Source: Rhodeus uyekii | Taxonomy: Eukaryota; Chordata; Actinopteri; Cypriniformes; Acheilognathidae | Length of the DNA: 64,000 bases | Assembly (NCBI GenBank): GCA_037043235.1 | Contig: JAWRVZ010000039.1 | Span: forward strand, 1,257,001-1,321,000 | Reading direction: 5' to 3' | In this document: positions 37,691 through 49,307 of the stretch, in pieces | How positions within the stretch are numbered: position 1 is the stretch's first letter | Layout: the number at the start of each line of letters is the position of its first letter | Made by a program: the position numbers and the translations under genes | Notes under the pieces: generated by a model | The model's input: only the letters and a program-made list of their open reading frames with translations | The model's database searches: none | Told to the model about the DNA's origin: nothing

Positions 37691-39373
37691 AATACATAAA
37701 TCAAAATTCAAATATATGAAGGTGATATGCATAGGGTTGGGCGATTCGGATTAATAGTGCTATTTGAATGATAAAAAAAGCCCATGTATTTATTTAAAAA
37801 AGGGTTATTTCACATTCTGCCTAATGTTGTCCTATAAACAATGTCAATATTAAAGGCTATGAAATCAAATATAGTGAATGTAACCATGCAGATTATGATA
37901 TATACATTATAGGCAAAAATAGGGTAAAAATCACATTACATTCTAACATTAAAACAACATTAGAATCTAATGCTTTTTAAAGCATAAGAGGAAAATAAAA
38001 ACAAAAACCACTAAATTTTAACTGTTAAGATCAATTCACATTTGATCACCTCATTATGATAGTCACTTACTGCAGCTTTTCACATTAAGGCATGTAACCA
38101 AGGATGCCACTTTACAGATGTCAATTTACAGCAAATGCTACAGAGAGAAATTTCTCTTCTGAAAGTCTCATTGCAGTGCAGTGTGTGGCATTCACTTCTA
38201 TGCACATCACTGCTTATGTGGGTCACACATGCCTGAAGCTCTCCCAACATGAAGGACAGCAGATGACAATACTGATCTGATATAGAGTGGTCACCAACTG
38301 CGCTCTGTCTCTCTCTCTCCCATTGCCTGGAAAGATAGTACAATTATGAATCCATCAGAGTCTTAATAACAGCAGAGCATGAGTTGACTTGATGTAGATT
38401 GTTTGGATTTGATTGATGTGTTTGTGTATTCACTGAATTCTCAGGGAGCTTCTCTCTTATGCAAATCCGAGTCATGTAAAAGTCGAATAGTCCCTTGTGT
38501 CGCTGTATAAGAATAGAAAAAGCCCAAAAGCCCTCAGTGGTGCTGCTCTTTCTTTCTGTCTCTGCTGCGTTCATCTCTTTCATTCCCATGGCTCCATTTC
38601 TTTGGGATAACAGGAAGGATGGAAATCAACCATAATTAGCAGGGTCCATTTCTCTAGAGCCGAGAAATACGTAGGGAAGAGAATGTACTTGTATTTGGGC
38701 TGCTAATTAGAGCCTGTAATTAAGAGCAAACAGGAAATGATGTACACCGGAACAGATCTGGGCTAATGGTGTGGATGAGTTGAAACGGGCAGGAGAGACA
38801 CAGGGTCACCAGGAGAGATCAGGGCGCTGTTGCTATATTAAGGACTGCCTCTTGTGTAGAAGAGAAGAGACGAAGAGACCCATCTGTGCCATCTGGAGGG
38901 GCCATACCTAGGCAATCCATCTGACAGCCGTGCGAAAATTCGCAGGTGGACTCTTGCTCTGACGGCCCTTATCTTATTCACCTCTCCCCTTGTACATTAC
39001 CCAAGGAAGACGAGCCTCATCCAGCATGCGTACGATTATGCCACAAATGATCAGACATGTCCTCCACGTGTCATTTGTGTGACCTTCCTCACTGAAGCAC
39101 CGTATTGCAGCAGACCTGAAGCCGGTGACGAGATAAAGAGAAACCCTGGGATTAACGCTCACTGACAGGCTGAGACTTTTGTCACACCGTACAAAGATGA
39201 CACTCATTATTTTCCATTCTATTTGAGCACCTGAATAATCCACTATGAATAGGTCCTGTGAATACTGATATTCTTCACAAGATGTAAGGACAGACTGAGC
39301 ACAGAGTCCAAGAGCACAGAAATTCTCTCATTACCTCCAGGAAAGAAATGTTGAAAATGACATCTCTTTAATG

Positions 39374-39440
39374 CAGTGGTTCTCAACTGGTTTGGCCAAG
39401 GGACCCACATTTTCCTGTGGTCATTAAGCTGCGAAACTAT
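39374..39440. repeat. hAT-type terminal fragment
   Basis: CAGTGGTTCTCAACTGG is a typical hAT terminal sequence, followed by GGGACCCACATTTT as in a widespread fish repeat. The matching right end is not seen. Confidence 0.5.
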
Positions 39441-42400
39441 TTTTTAGGAGTGTGACCTAATATGTATATATGTGTGAATGTATATAATTATATAAACACA
39501 CACATACAATGTTAAGACATTTGCTTTTAAACACCAAGCAAATTTAGTTCACCAAAATGACACATACATAACAAATAATTAGTAAGAATATGACTTCTAT
39601 ACTGATGAATAAATAATTAAGCAAGGCTATTAAATAGAATGTATTGTTAATACAATAAAGTAAGTTGTTCAATTAGAAAGATGAAATGAGCCACTGCCGT
39701 CTTTAAAATTTATAGTTTTCATTGTTGTTTTGTCATTTTTGTTTATACCGAGAAATATCCAATAAAAAGTAAATGAATGTTTACTTTTACTAAATATCCA
39801 ATGAAAGTACAGATGACGAGCTTGCAGGATGCCAGCATACGTTGACCAAAAGACCAAGTTATTATAAAAGGTCAAAAAATGATTTCATTATTAATTGTTC
39901 ACAATAAGATTGGTAACATGCATTCATAATAAATGTCAACTTTAAGTCTCCAAAGTCACGAAAGTGCAACCACTAAGCATTTTTATTTCATTTCAGACAC
40001 AAGCTCTGCAATAGAATCCAACTAGCCTCAAATTCAAATGCAAATGTGCAATACAGCTTGGTTGCCTAATGTGTTTCTTTGTATGAAAAAGAAAACTATG
40101 GGTAATAACTAGCTTCTATTGTATTGACCATCCAGAGCTGCCACTACGTGTCTCTTCATGCTTGTAATATGTGCATCACACACTTATGTCACACACTTTA
40201 TCAGCATCCAATTACCTGCTGTTGTTCTCAACATGTGGGAGGAACAAGTCTTCAGGGGGGAATGGTGCTGCCCTTCCCACTGACAGGGCATTCACACACT
40301 CTCCATGTCTGCGCTTATCTCGTTTTAACATTCACCTCAGCCAGTCTCTTTTTCATTATCACTACAATCCCCCCGCATGCCGCACAAGAAATTGGTTTTA
40401 TGCGGCGCGGCTGAATAACGGCAGGGAAATTGCAGAGGAAGGCAAATCTTGACAACATGAAAACAAGGGCAGGGTTATGGAGGGGGGAGGGGGTATAAAT
40501 AAAGGGTGTGTAAAAGGTGGGTGGTCTGTTATGGAAGTTGAATAATGGTTTTAGAAACTGAAAGATGAAGGCAGAGTTCATTTGGATACAGTATTGAGCA
40601 GAGTTGAGCTCAGTTTTGAGGATCTTTTCAATTAGAAATGGAGGGAATTTCCGATTCCGCCGTTGAAGTCATCTCCAGAGACATTACTCAGCAAGAAAAG
40701 TACTACACGCAGCAAATTTCCTTTCATTTAAAAATATTTTTCCTCTAAAGTTTCCCTGGAGATTAATCATCCTCTTATCATTTTGCTCCAGGTGCTTCAT
40801 TTATTCAAAACAACCACAGTGTGATTTGGGTTAAGCTGATATAAACACAAGAACAGAATTTCATCGTCGGCATCTTTTCCCTTCTGTTCACGCCTGCGCT
40901 GCCCGTCATTCGCCATGAAATAAGGGAATGAAACAAAACAATCTGAATATCGTGGCATTTTCCAGCTTCGTGTCAAGAGCAACTGTCAAAAATAAAGCAC
41001 ATTCTGACTGTCATTTTCAAAAGGCACAAAGAAAATCCATTGAAATGTGTTTCTAGCATTATTCCCAACATATCAATTAAGCATTCTTCTTGTTTCCACT
41101 AAGAAGCCATTAAAATCCATATTGAACATGCATCCCACATCAGTCACTCCTCTTTTGTTTAAGCAATCTGCAAAATAAATAGTCAGAGCATCTCACAAAG
41201 ACAAGCCAACGATGACATTTCACTGAAATATTGATTCATTTTCTCCATTAGGTTTGTCTGGCTGAGTGAAAAGGGAATATTTATAATAATGACACTAGCT
41301 AGAACACTGTCATTTGTTCTTCTTACCAAATTTGATGAGAAAAATCTGTCATTTCATTTGTTTCAAGTGGCCAGTCACTAGCGTGATGTTACTGTCAACA
41401 CAGAGCTTTATTGCGGAGCTTGGATCAGTAGACAACACAGGATGTTGAGGTAATGATAAAGTGACTTAACATTGTAAACAGTCTTTTTGTTCCACAGGAT
41501 AGCTGGATCTCAAAATGAGGAAGGCAAACAGAGAATGATAATGACAACAGAGGATGAACGATCACAACTGGTAACAATAACAATGAGAGTCACTACTCGT
41601 ATGCATGACAACTGAATGACACGGGACTAGTGATTTCCAATTTTATACTATGTCCTAAAGGTATGTACTGTTTCTGTTAAGAGAAATTGCATACTTTTAA
41701 GTGTTTAGCAGAAGAGTAAGCATGGTTTGGGACATACAACTTCTTCATAATTGCATCTTGTGCCTTTTGTCACCGTTAAAATGCCCTGTCAATCATCTTG
41801 TCACACCACATTCAATTTAATTTAATTTCCTACCATATCGGAGAGAAATGTAGTAGCACGTAGATCTGCCAGTCGTGGGTCTTTCATGCGGAGAACTCTC
41901 CTCATGTGTTTGCAATTTGCATAATGATGCATTTATTAAAAGTTAATGACCAAATGTATCCTTACAAAAGTTCACAGTGCTGTTGTAGATTAAATATAAT
42001 GCGAACAACATTGAATATATATATTTTCGTCAGGTTAGATTCTGATTACTAATCACTCAAATCCCTTTATCTAAACCTCTCTACTTAAATGTTGGACATC
42101 CGACATGTTTTTATTTTTTTAGATTTTTCCTTTTTGTAGTTCTAATCAAATCTTCCAATGGGTAGTGGGCAAAATTAGCCATTAAGAGTGTGCACTGATC
42201 CACACTTTAGATTCTAACCGTAAAAATGCTACTTTGGGACACACAAATTTGTATTTAAAATACTATTTAGGATGGATAGTATGTGAATTGAGTGTCTTTA
42301 ATGATAGTAAATGGAAACAGATGTGTCTAATTAGTATATATAGTAAGGGGAGGTGCCGAGGGATCTGCAGTGTTCATGACAGTTACGAGTGTAATGGTTA

Positions 42401-42456
42401 TGTCAGCGCAGCATCTGACCTTTACAAATGTCTACAAACCCTCATTTATTTTAGTA

Positions 42457-43495
42457 CAGTGGAGTTCACTTATCTCGACTCACGGTTAACTTGCCAATCC
42501 TATTATGTTGACATTTTTGAAGTGGTAACGCCAAACTCCCTATTTGTCTTAGTATTTTCGATTCTTTAATGTTACTGAAATCTAATATCTCGAGCACAAA
42601 AGAGGGACAAGTTTGCCACTTCACATGGTTATCTAGTGACTAATGAGCGTACATAGTTCACTGCGTATGTGTTGAGTTTGCCTTGCACATGGATTGCGGT
42701 CCGCTCACTCCAATGACTGTTCACTCCGTCGTTGATCTTGTCTGAAGGATAACACGCTGTAGCCTCCCGCACGTTTTTTGTGATTTTGTGAGCAATCTTT
42801 GTGTTTGCTTTGTTGGAGAATGTAATTAAAAGTTTGTATCAAGAATTGAAGATTGTTTTTATTGTGGTGGTTTTACATATGCCTTTTGTTGTTAACAAAC
42901 ATATACACAGTACAGTGTATGTAATTTTTTTTTAGATGAATGCTGATCGCTTCATCAAACAAATCACGGCAACACTGTTGTGTAAAAAGACACCAAAAAC
43001 TCGAGCATGTAGATTCTCATTTAATAACTCGCATCATGTACATAAATAAATTTGCATTTTTCTTTCTTGCGAGGGTTCAGCTGTGCGGATAGGCTGTCTG
43101 ACCTGTCAATCATGCAAGAAGACGTGATTGGCTGTGCTGCCATGAGGGCGGACACGCTTCTTAAAGGGACGAGCGCAGCGGGAGAGACAGCCTTTTCTTT
43201 TTCTTCTGATTATGACTAGTGTTTGTTTTCTTATTGTGTGAATTTCACACACAAGCACTGTGTACCGAGCCTGAACAGTTATGGATAATTGACGTCATGC
43301 GAGCAACATTTGAAATTCGAAATGTGATCTTACACAAAAAAGTTCATCAATCTATGGGTACGGGTTATGCCAACGATTTTTCAAAACCCGCTGGCTATAC
43401 GAGTGTGCGGATTATCTGTGTCTGCGGGTTATATGTGGGAAAATCGGTAATGTATGTTATATGGGTTATCTCGATGCTTTTTTGGAACCCCTGAG
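42457..43495. mobile_element. Degraded Tigger/pogo-like remnants
   Basis: The left end CAGTGGAGTTCACTTATCTCG follows TA. Further right come GTGCGGATTATCTGTGTCTG and CGGGTTATATGTGGGAAAAT, words also found at 54868-54916, and GGGTTATCTCGATGCTTTTTT before GGAACCCCTGAGG. These may be parts of two related elements. No matching right end is visible. Limits are approximate. Confidence 0.5.
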
Positions 43496-43896
43496 GCCGT
43501 TGACCAAACTTTCCTCTTATTGATTAAAATTACATTTGATTAAGTTTTGAATAAATGTTGGTCATATAATAAGTACATTTTACTTTTCAATAACCAATAA
43601 TATTATAACACTCCCAACTCCCTTGGGCAGATTTTCCTCGACAATCATTGAATACGACAAAACTTTTCTAGGTTTAACAATAATAAAATATCAGCTATAT
43701 CAGATATAACTCACACTGAGTGGTGGATGTATGAATTGGGCTTTGTGATGATAATAGGAAGGACCGATAGAGATATCAATGAAAAAAGTGTTGTGTAATG
43801 AAAAGAAACTGGTGGGACTGTTGTGACCTCTTCAGAAAACAAAATCTAATCCCCAAACAAATTTCACATTGATTTCGATTTTCACAAAACAAGCTA
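43446..43896 (+). repeat. 450-bp direct duplication, copy 1
   Basis: From GGTAATGTATGTTATATGGG to AAAACAAGCTA. It is almost identical to 45804-46250. It has GGGCAGATT after AACTCCCTT, which copy 2 lacks, and reads TTGACCAAAC where copy 2 has TTGACATAACCAAAC. Confidence 0.95.
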
Positions 43897-43974
43897 CCAA
43901 TCTGGCAAGACAATTTCCTCTAAACGTCACTAGAATACAATCAATACTGTTGAAAAACAGTTGGCAAAAACAGT

Positions 43975-44070
43975 TTTTTAGAATACTTTAACAGAATACT
44001 TTTATTCAGAGGTTTAAATATCAAATAAATGCCATTCTTTTTAACTTTCTATTAATCAAATATTTAATAA
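43975..44070 (+). repeat. Fragment of cyprinid hAT-like repeat
   Basis: GAATACTTTTATTCAGAGG, TCAAATAAATGCCATTCTTT and AACTTTCTATTAATCAAA follow the opening portion of the family seen at 540-933. Confidence 0.55.
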
Positions 44071-45803
44071 TAATGTTTATTTAATAATAAATTATTGTAA
44101 TTTAAGCAGTTGTATACAAACATTTAAATTGTATATAAGCTCTAAAAATATTAAAATGTATAAAAATCTTAGTGAGCCCAGAGTTTTACAAAGACAGTCT
44201 TTTATATATTCTTATTTTAAACATTTTTAAATTACAAATGATATTATCAGCATAGTAATTTGAGTGAGATGCTGCAAAAATAAACACACACTCACACACA
44301 CACAAACAAACACAAGCACAAACTAGTACCTAGTACAGAATCATAATCCTTTTTTCTTCATTTTACATTTAGATTTTTTAAAAGCATTTACCTGTTCCTT
44401 ATTCTTATTATATGGTTTAATTCTGCTTGTTTGTATAATATAATGAGAAGTAAATTTTGTACCAAATAAACTTCTCATTTATGCCTGTAATGTACCTTTA
44501 AAATAGATAAATAAAGGTAACATGCAGATAAATAAAATGCATCGAGTCTGAATTCAGTCTCTAACGGTCCCTTTTATGACATTCAGTCTTCAGTATTCAG
44601 TAAAGTATTCAGATTTATACAAACATGTAGAGCTCATCAGTCTTCATTGTATTATTTTCCCAAAGCTTTCCATTAATCAAGAGCCAAAGAGTTTCTTTTT
44701 GTAAAAAGGATTGATTGAATAATGAACCAATGTCCCATTTCTCTTTCCCGCTTTTGCGCTTCTTTCTTCTTGTCTAAATTTCCTCTCACTGAGCAATTCA
44801 CCCTCTGTGGCTGAGTGAACATGCCTAGATGTGCATTTTAAAGGGTGAGGAAAATTGAGGCTGAAATCTTCCAAAAGGTGACCTCTGGGAGTACGGGGCA
44901 GAGCGAGGCGAGAGAGGGGGAGAGCCCTTGCAAAAGAATAAATCAAAGGGAGCTGAGAGGGCTGCAGAGAGCTGATAGCTGACCTGCCGAGGCCAAATCA
45001 CCACAAAAAAAACCACACACACACACACATACACATGGACACAAACACACTCACACCTGAAAAGCTTCTAAAGTACAGCGCTGCACTCTCCACATCTAAG
45101 AACCCTGGCTCAGCCGCCCTGGACAAACTTCAAATCCCTCACAACAATAACATGCTACAAAAGAGGCTGCAGGCCTGATGATGAGTAATGGACTCCCTCA
45201 TCTCACTCTTCATATTACTCTTTCTATATCTCTTCCACGCTGTCTTTCTACCTCTCACTTTCACCTGTTCTCTTTCTCTCTTCAGATTAAAGTAGCTTTA
45301 TTGACATGGTAAGCTAAGCTTTACATTGCCAATGCACTATTAATATTATATATACATACACTTTCCCGTTCTCGGAGGAGAGAAAATACAAACTAAAACA
45401 AAACAAATATCACAAAATACAAGCAGTGTGTAAAACTATTATTCTAAAGTTACACTATTAAAAAACGACACAAATGGTGTCTATAAAAAATTCTATATGT
45501 TTGAAATAAAATGCAATGAGTAAAGATGATGGAAATTAATGGACCATACTTACAGAAACGTATAGTTTACAAATAAATAAGCTAAATATTAATCAAAAAA
45601 TGTATTTATTTACCACTATACTACTATTTGTGTGTGTATATATATTGTAACAGCAAAAATATTTTTTTCCCAAACACGGAAGGAACACGGAAAGGATTCC
45701 AAAACGATGGGTGATAAACACAGGTGTAACCGGGGCACAGAATGACACAAACATAGCCCGAAAATTTTATGGGTGAAAGTTGAGACATACATATATATAT
45801 ATA

Positions 45804-46250
45804 GGTAATGTATGTTATATGGGTTATCTCGATTCCTTTTTTCTGAACCCCTGAGGCCGTTGACATAACCAAACTTTCCTCTTATTGATTAAAATTACAT
45901 TTGATTAAGTTTTGAATAAATGTTGGTCATATAATAAGTACATTTTACTTTTCAATAACCAATAATATTATAACACTCCCAACTCCCTTCCTCGACAATC
46001 ATTGAAGACGACAAAACTTTTCTAGGTTTAACAATAATAAAATATCAGCTATATCAGATATAACTCACACTGAGTGGTGGATGTATGAATTGGGCTTTGT
46101 GATGATAATAGGAAGGACCGATAGAGATATCAATGAAAAAAGTGTTGTGTAATGAAAAGAAACTGGTGGGACTGTTGTGACCTCTTCAGAAAACAAAATC
46201 TAATCCCCAAACAAATTTCACATTGATTTCGATTTTCACAAAACAAGCTA
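45804..46250 (+). repeat. 450-bp direct duplication, copy 2
   Basis: Same content and orientation as 43446-43896, starting 2,358 bp downstream. It begins right after a TA run (45787-45803) and ends 12 bp before a 26-bp AT-rich palindrome (46263-46288). Confidence 0.95.
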
Positions 46251-46262
46251 TATGTGTATATT

Positions 46263-46288
46263 AACTCTATATATATATATATAGAGTT
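46263..46288. repeat. Perfect AT-rich palindrome
   Basis: AACTC, an alternating TA core and GAGTT form an exact 26-bp inverted repeat able to fold into a hairpin. Part of it with its right flank (ATAGAGTTTATCATACA) recurs at about 46447-46463. Confidence 0.9.
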
Positions 46289-47662
46289 TATCATACATCA
46301 TCTACCATTTATCATCAGCCCATTTCTGATTTGATATAAAGGAGCGCCAGTGGTGCCCCTTCAAAAAATATAGTGCATTACGCCCCCACACTCTCTCTCT
46401 CTCCCTCTTATTTCACTCTATCCATCTCTCTCCCTTCCACTATATGTATAGAGTTTATCATACAGTCTATCTCTCTTGTGCTCCCTCTAACCATCCCGCA
46501 TTTGGTCCTACAGCAGGGACTTGCAGGGGGAGTCAGTGCAGTGGCCCGGTGGCACAAGGTGGAGCTGGTATGGAGCAGAGCCAGAACTCACAGCTGCTTC
46601 ATGGGCTGCAGAGATTACAGCCATTTAATGAAACCAGATCTGAGTCAGTCACTGAGCTGATATGACAGACGCCCGATGTCCCCTGCCAACTCATCCCTAT
46701 AAATCTATCATCAAAGAGCAGACAAGTGGGTCAGTGGTGAGCGTGACGACTGGAATTGGAAGCTGCAGTGAACCCTTCAGAGCTGGATAAGAGATTTATG
46801 TACTTTCATAAACTTTATAAACGGTCAATTCTCATTTAGGCAGAACAGCACCTATCTGTTATAAAAATGACCACTTTCACCAAGGTTGTATCTCATACCG
46901 ATGTCTACGGATATAAGTTCTGAAAAAATTATTCTGAAAAAATTATCATAATTATTAAATACAACAAATAATTATTAATAGCCTTGTGTCTTCAAACAAA
47001 TCACAACAATTTGAGAGTGACATTGCATTTATGTTCAAATTTATTGCTTTTATGTTCAGTCCCTTTCAATGAAAGTCTGTTCAGTCTGCGCCTATATGCA
47101 CATGCCTCAGGACAGCGATGCTACTTGAATCCGGAAATTTCAAAAACAACTTAACATTTAAATAACACACTTCAAATCAGCAACTGCATGAGCTATCCGA
47201 TAAATGCTGTTTCTAGTGATCATATTACAAAAGCTTATTGTAAGGCTAGACCAGCCAATAAACGTGTAGTCCTAAGTGCGTTTCAGAACACTGACTGTTT
47301 CTATAGCAACCAGAGCTTTTAACAACAGCTGACGCAATGACTTTACCAATCAACAATTGTTTTGTTTTTTATTTAGAAGGTGAGAATTCATAGTTCATGT
47401 TGCTATTATTTCCATTCATAAGAAATGTGAGTCCACCTTCTTTGTATATCTAAAGTCTTTGGTTCAGTACATAAGAAATTAAATATACTTTAAACACAAT
47501 ATTCAATTACTTTGTTTCCACAAGCGCAAATGGTTCCAAACAAAGCAGCACTTGAACGATACGACACTTGTTTCACTCCTGAATAAATCTGTCCTGTTGA
47601 ATCAGACTGAAATAATGATTCATGACTTACTTATAAATATAGTTAAATGTTGAAACCTACTG

Positions 47663-47790
47663 GTGAGACAATGTAACCTGCTGTCACAACTCATAAACTC
47701 AGACACAAGGATGAATCAACACAAATCTTTAATGAGGATACTTTAAAAGGAATACATCTCAGAAATACAAGATAACGTAGAGAAAGGGTC
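47663..47790 (-). mobile_element. LTR-like fragment
   Basis: It starts TGTCACAACTCATAAACTCAG and continues CACAAATCTTTAATGAGG, like the start of the minus-oriented LTRs elsewhere. It is lost by about 47790, where GGTCTTCAACCAGGGGTCTG (a hAT-type terminal word) appears. Confidence 0.4.
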
Positions 47791-47904
47791 TTCAACCAGG
47801 GGTCTGCGATGTAAAATGGTCCTGTTTACAAAGTGTTTTAGCAGTGTTTAAAAGTTAGAATCCAGTCAAGAGTTTTTGTCATCACTAGGATCTGTCATTC
47901 AGAA

Positions 47905-48425
47905 ACATGTTTTTTTCCTATCACTGCTATGCTGATGACACACAACTCTACCCCTGAATCCAACGGTAATTGCTTGCATCACCTGACAGATTTTTCTTGC
48001 TGGATGAAGGACCACCATCTTCAGCTAAATTTTGTGAAGACAGAGCTGCTTGTGGTTCCAGCCAACCCAAACCTCCATCACAACTTCTCCATTTAACTTG
48101 GTTTGTCAACCATAACTTTCCGTGGTGCTTGCAATGCCAAGGTCATGGGTTTGATTCCCAGGGAAAGCAAGAACAGATTAGAATGTCAATGTTCCTTGAG
48201 CTTCACAGGTTAGGAGGATCAGGAACCCTTGCTATCGGAACATGCAATAGAAGAACCACTGGCTCAACACCTCTATACCTAAACGCACTACTACAGATCT
48301 ATGTGCCCTCCAGAAGCTTGCATTCTGCAATCTCAAAGAGACACAAAATCGCTTTCATGGACCTTTACCCGAACCGTTCCCTGCTGGTGGAATGACCTGC
48401 CTAACTCAACCCCAGCTGAGTCTGG
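47905..48425 (+). pseudogene. Non-LTR retrotransposon (LINE) reverse transcriptase relic with internal SINE fragment
   Basis: TATCACTGCTATGCTGATGAC translates to YHCYADD, followed by TQLY. YADD is the catalytic motif of non-LTR reverse transcriptases. After a stop and a frame change come CWMKDHHLQLNFVKTELLV (thumb region), then a tRNA-derived SINE-like piece (48120-48200), then LNALLQIYVPSRSLHSA, typical of the C-terminal part of fish L2-like elements. The palm-to-C-terminus segment expected between them is missing. Multiple stops show it is dead. Confidence 0.8.
48120..48200 (+). repeat. tRNA-derived SINE-like fragment
   Basis: GTGCTTGCAATGCCAAGGTCA followed by TGGGTTTGATTCCCAGGGAA resembles the B-box half of a tRNA-derived fish SINE (consensus GGTTCGANNCC). 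It lies within the LINE relic. Confidence 0.6.
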
Positions 48426-48489
48426 TCACATGTTTTTCATGCTGCTAAGATGACCAATTGTCAACTTTATCTTCTATTTAGTTGATTTC

Positions 48490-48724
48490 TGTCATGTCTG
48501 TGTGAGTTCTCATTAGTTTTATGGTTACTGATTAGTTAAACTTTGACCAGCTGTTCCTGTTTAGTTCCCCTCATTTATCATTTATATACAGGATATTCTC
48601 CAGGTTCTGTTCAGTCCTTTATTGGTTGTTGTTTGTGTTGAACGAGGTTGTCCCTTTTCTGGGTTTGGATTTGGACTAAAGACTGTGTGTTTCTAATCAT
48701 CTTCATTGTGCGTTTATTACAACC
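48490..48724 (+). mobile_element. LTR-like repeat immediately after the LINE relic
   Basis: It begins TGTCATGTCTGTGTGAG, has TTTATATACAGG in the promoter position, and ends about TTTATTACA. The flanks (ATTTC and ACCAT) do not match, so there is no readable target duplication. Confidence 0.5.
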
Positions 48725-49270
48725 ATGTATGTGATACCAATGGCCAACTACACTGCAAATAAATTAATACATCTACCTATAAATTAGGGATTCACTCATT
48801 TCAAAATAGATACATGCAATCTAAATGTACAGTAAATTACCATTCCAATGAATTGCAAAAGTAATGACTTGTAAGTAATCTTAAATGTCTCACTGTACAT
48901 TGGTATTTCTTTTTTTGGTGGAACCGTTGCTGTACGCATTACATCTGCACTTTACTACAGTACTGCACCACATCTCACAGTAAAAAAAGCTGAAGTTTTA
49001 TTACATTTTTTTATGGTAAAGTTCAAGTAAAATTTGTTCAACTCACAGTAAAATTAAAATGTAAATTTTTAGGTAAAATTAGGATAAATTACTATTTAAT
49101 TATCCACCTGATTAGTTCAATTAAAGTGTATGAAACTGCATTCCAATTAAAATAGTTTACAACAATTGCAAACAACTAATGAATTGTGAGTTTTATTGGA
49201 ACATGTTTGTTATGATGCATAAATCTCAAAAATTGTGTCCAGAATAGGACACAAGTACTCACGTAAGTGG

Positions 49271-49306
<36 letters not shown>
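49271..49306. repeat. GT dinucleotide repeat
   Basis: About 15 GT units followed by a short TA run. Microsatellite. Confidence 0.95.

Positions 49307-49307
<1 letters not shown>

Noticed and set aside
44677..44946. 89-codon minus-strand frame as a possible sez6 exon
   Set aside because: It lacks CUB or Sushi features, and the flanking CUB1 exons already join in phase 0 with no missing residues.
47970..48395. 141-codon plus-strand frame as a possible gene
   Set aside because: It is stitched across the LINE relic and the SINE-like piece. Its real LINE parts are in different frames with stops.
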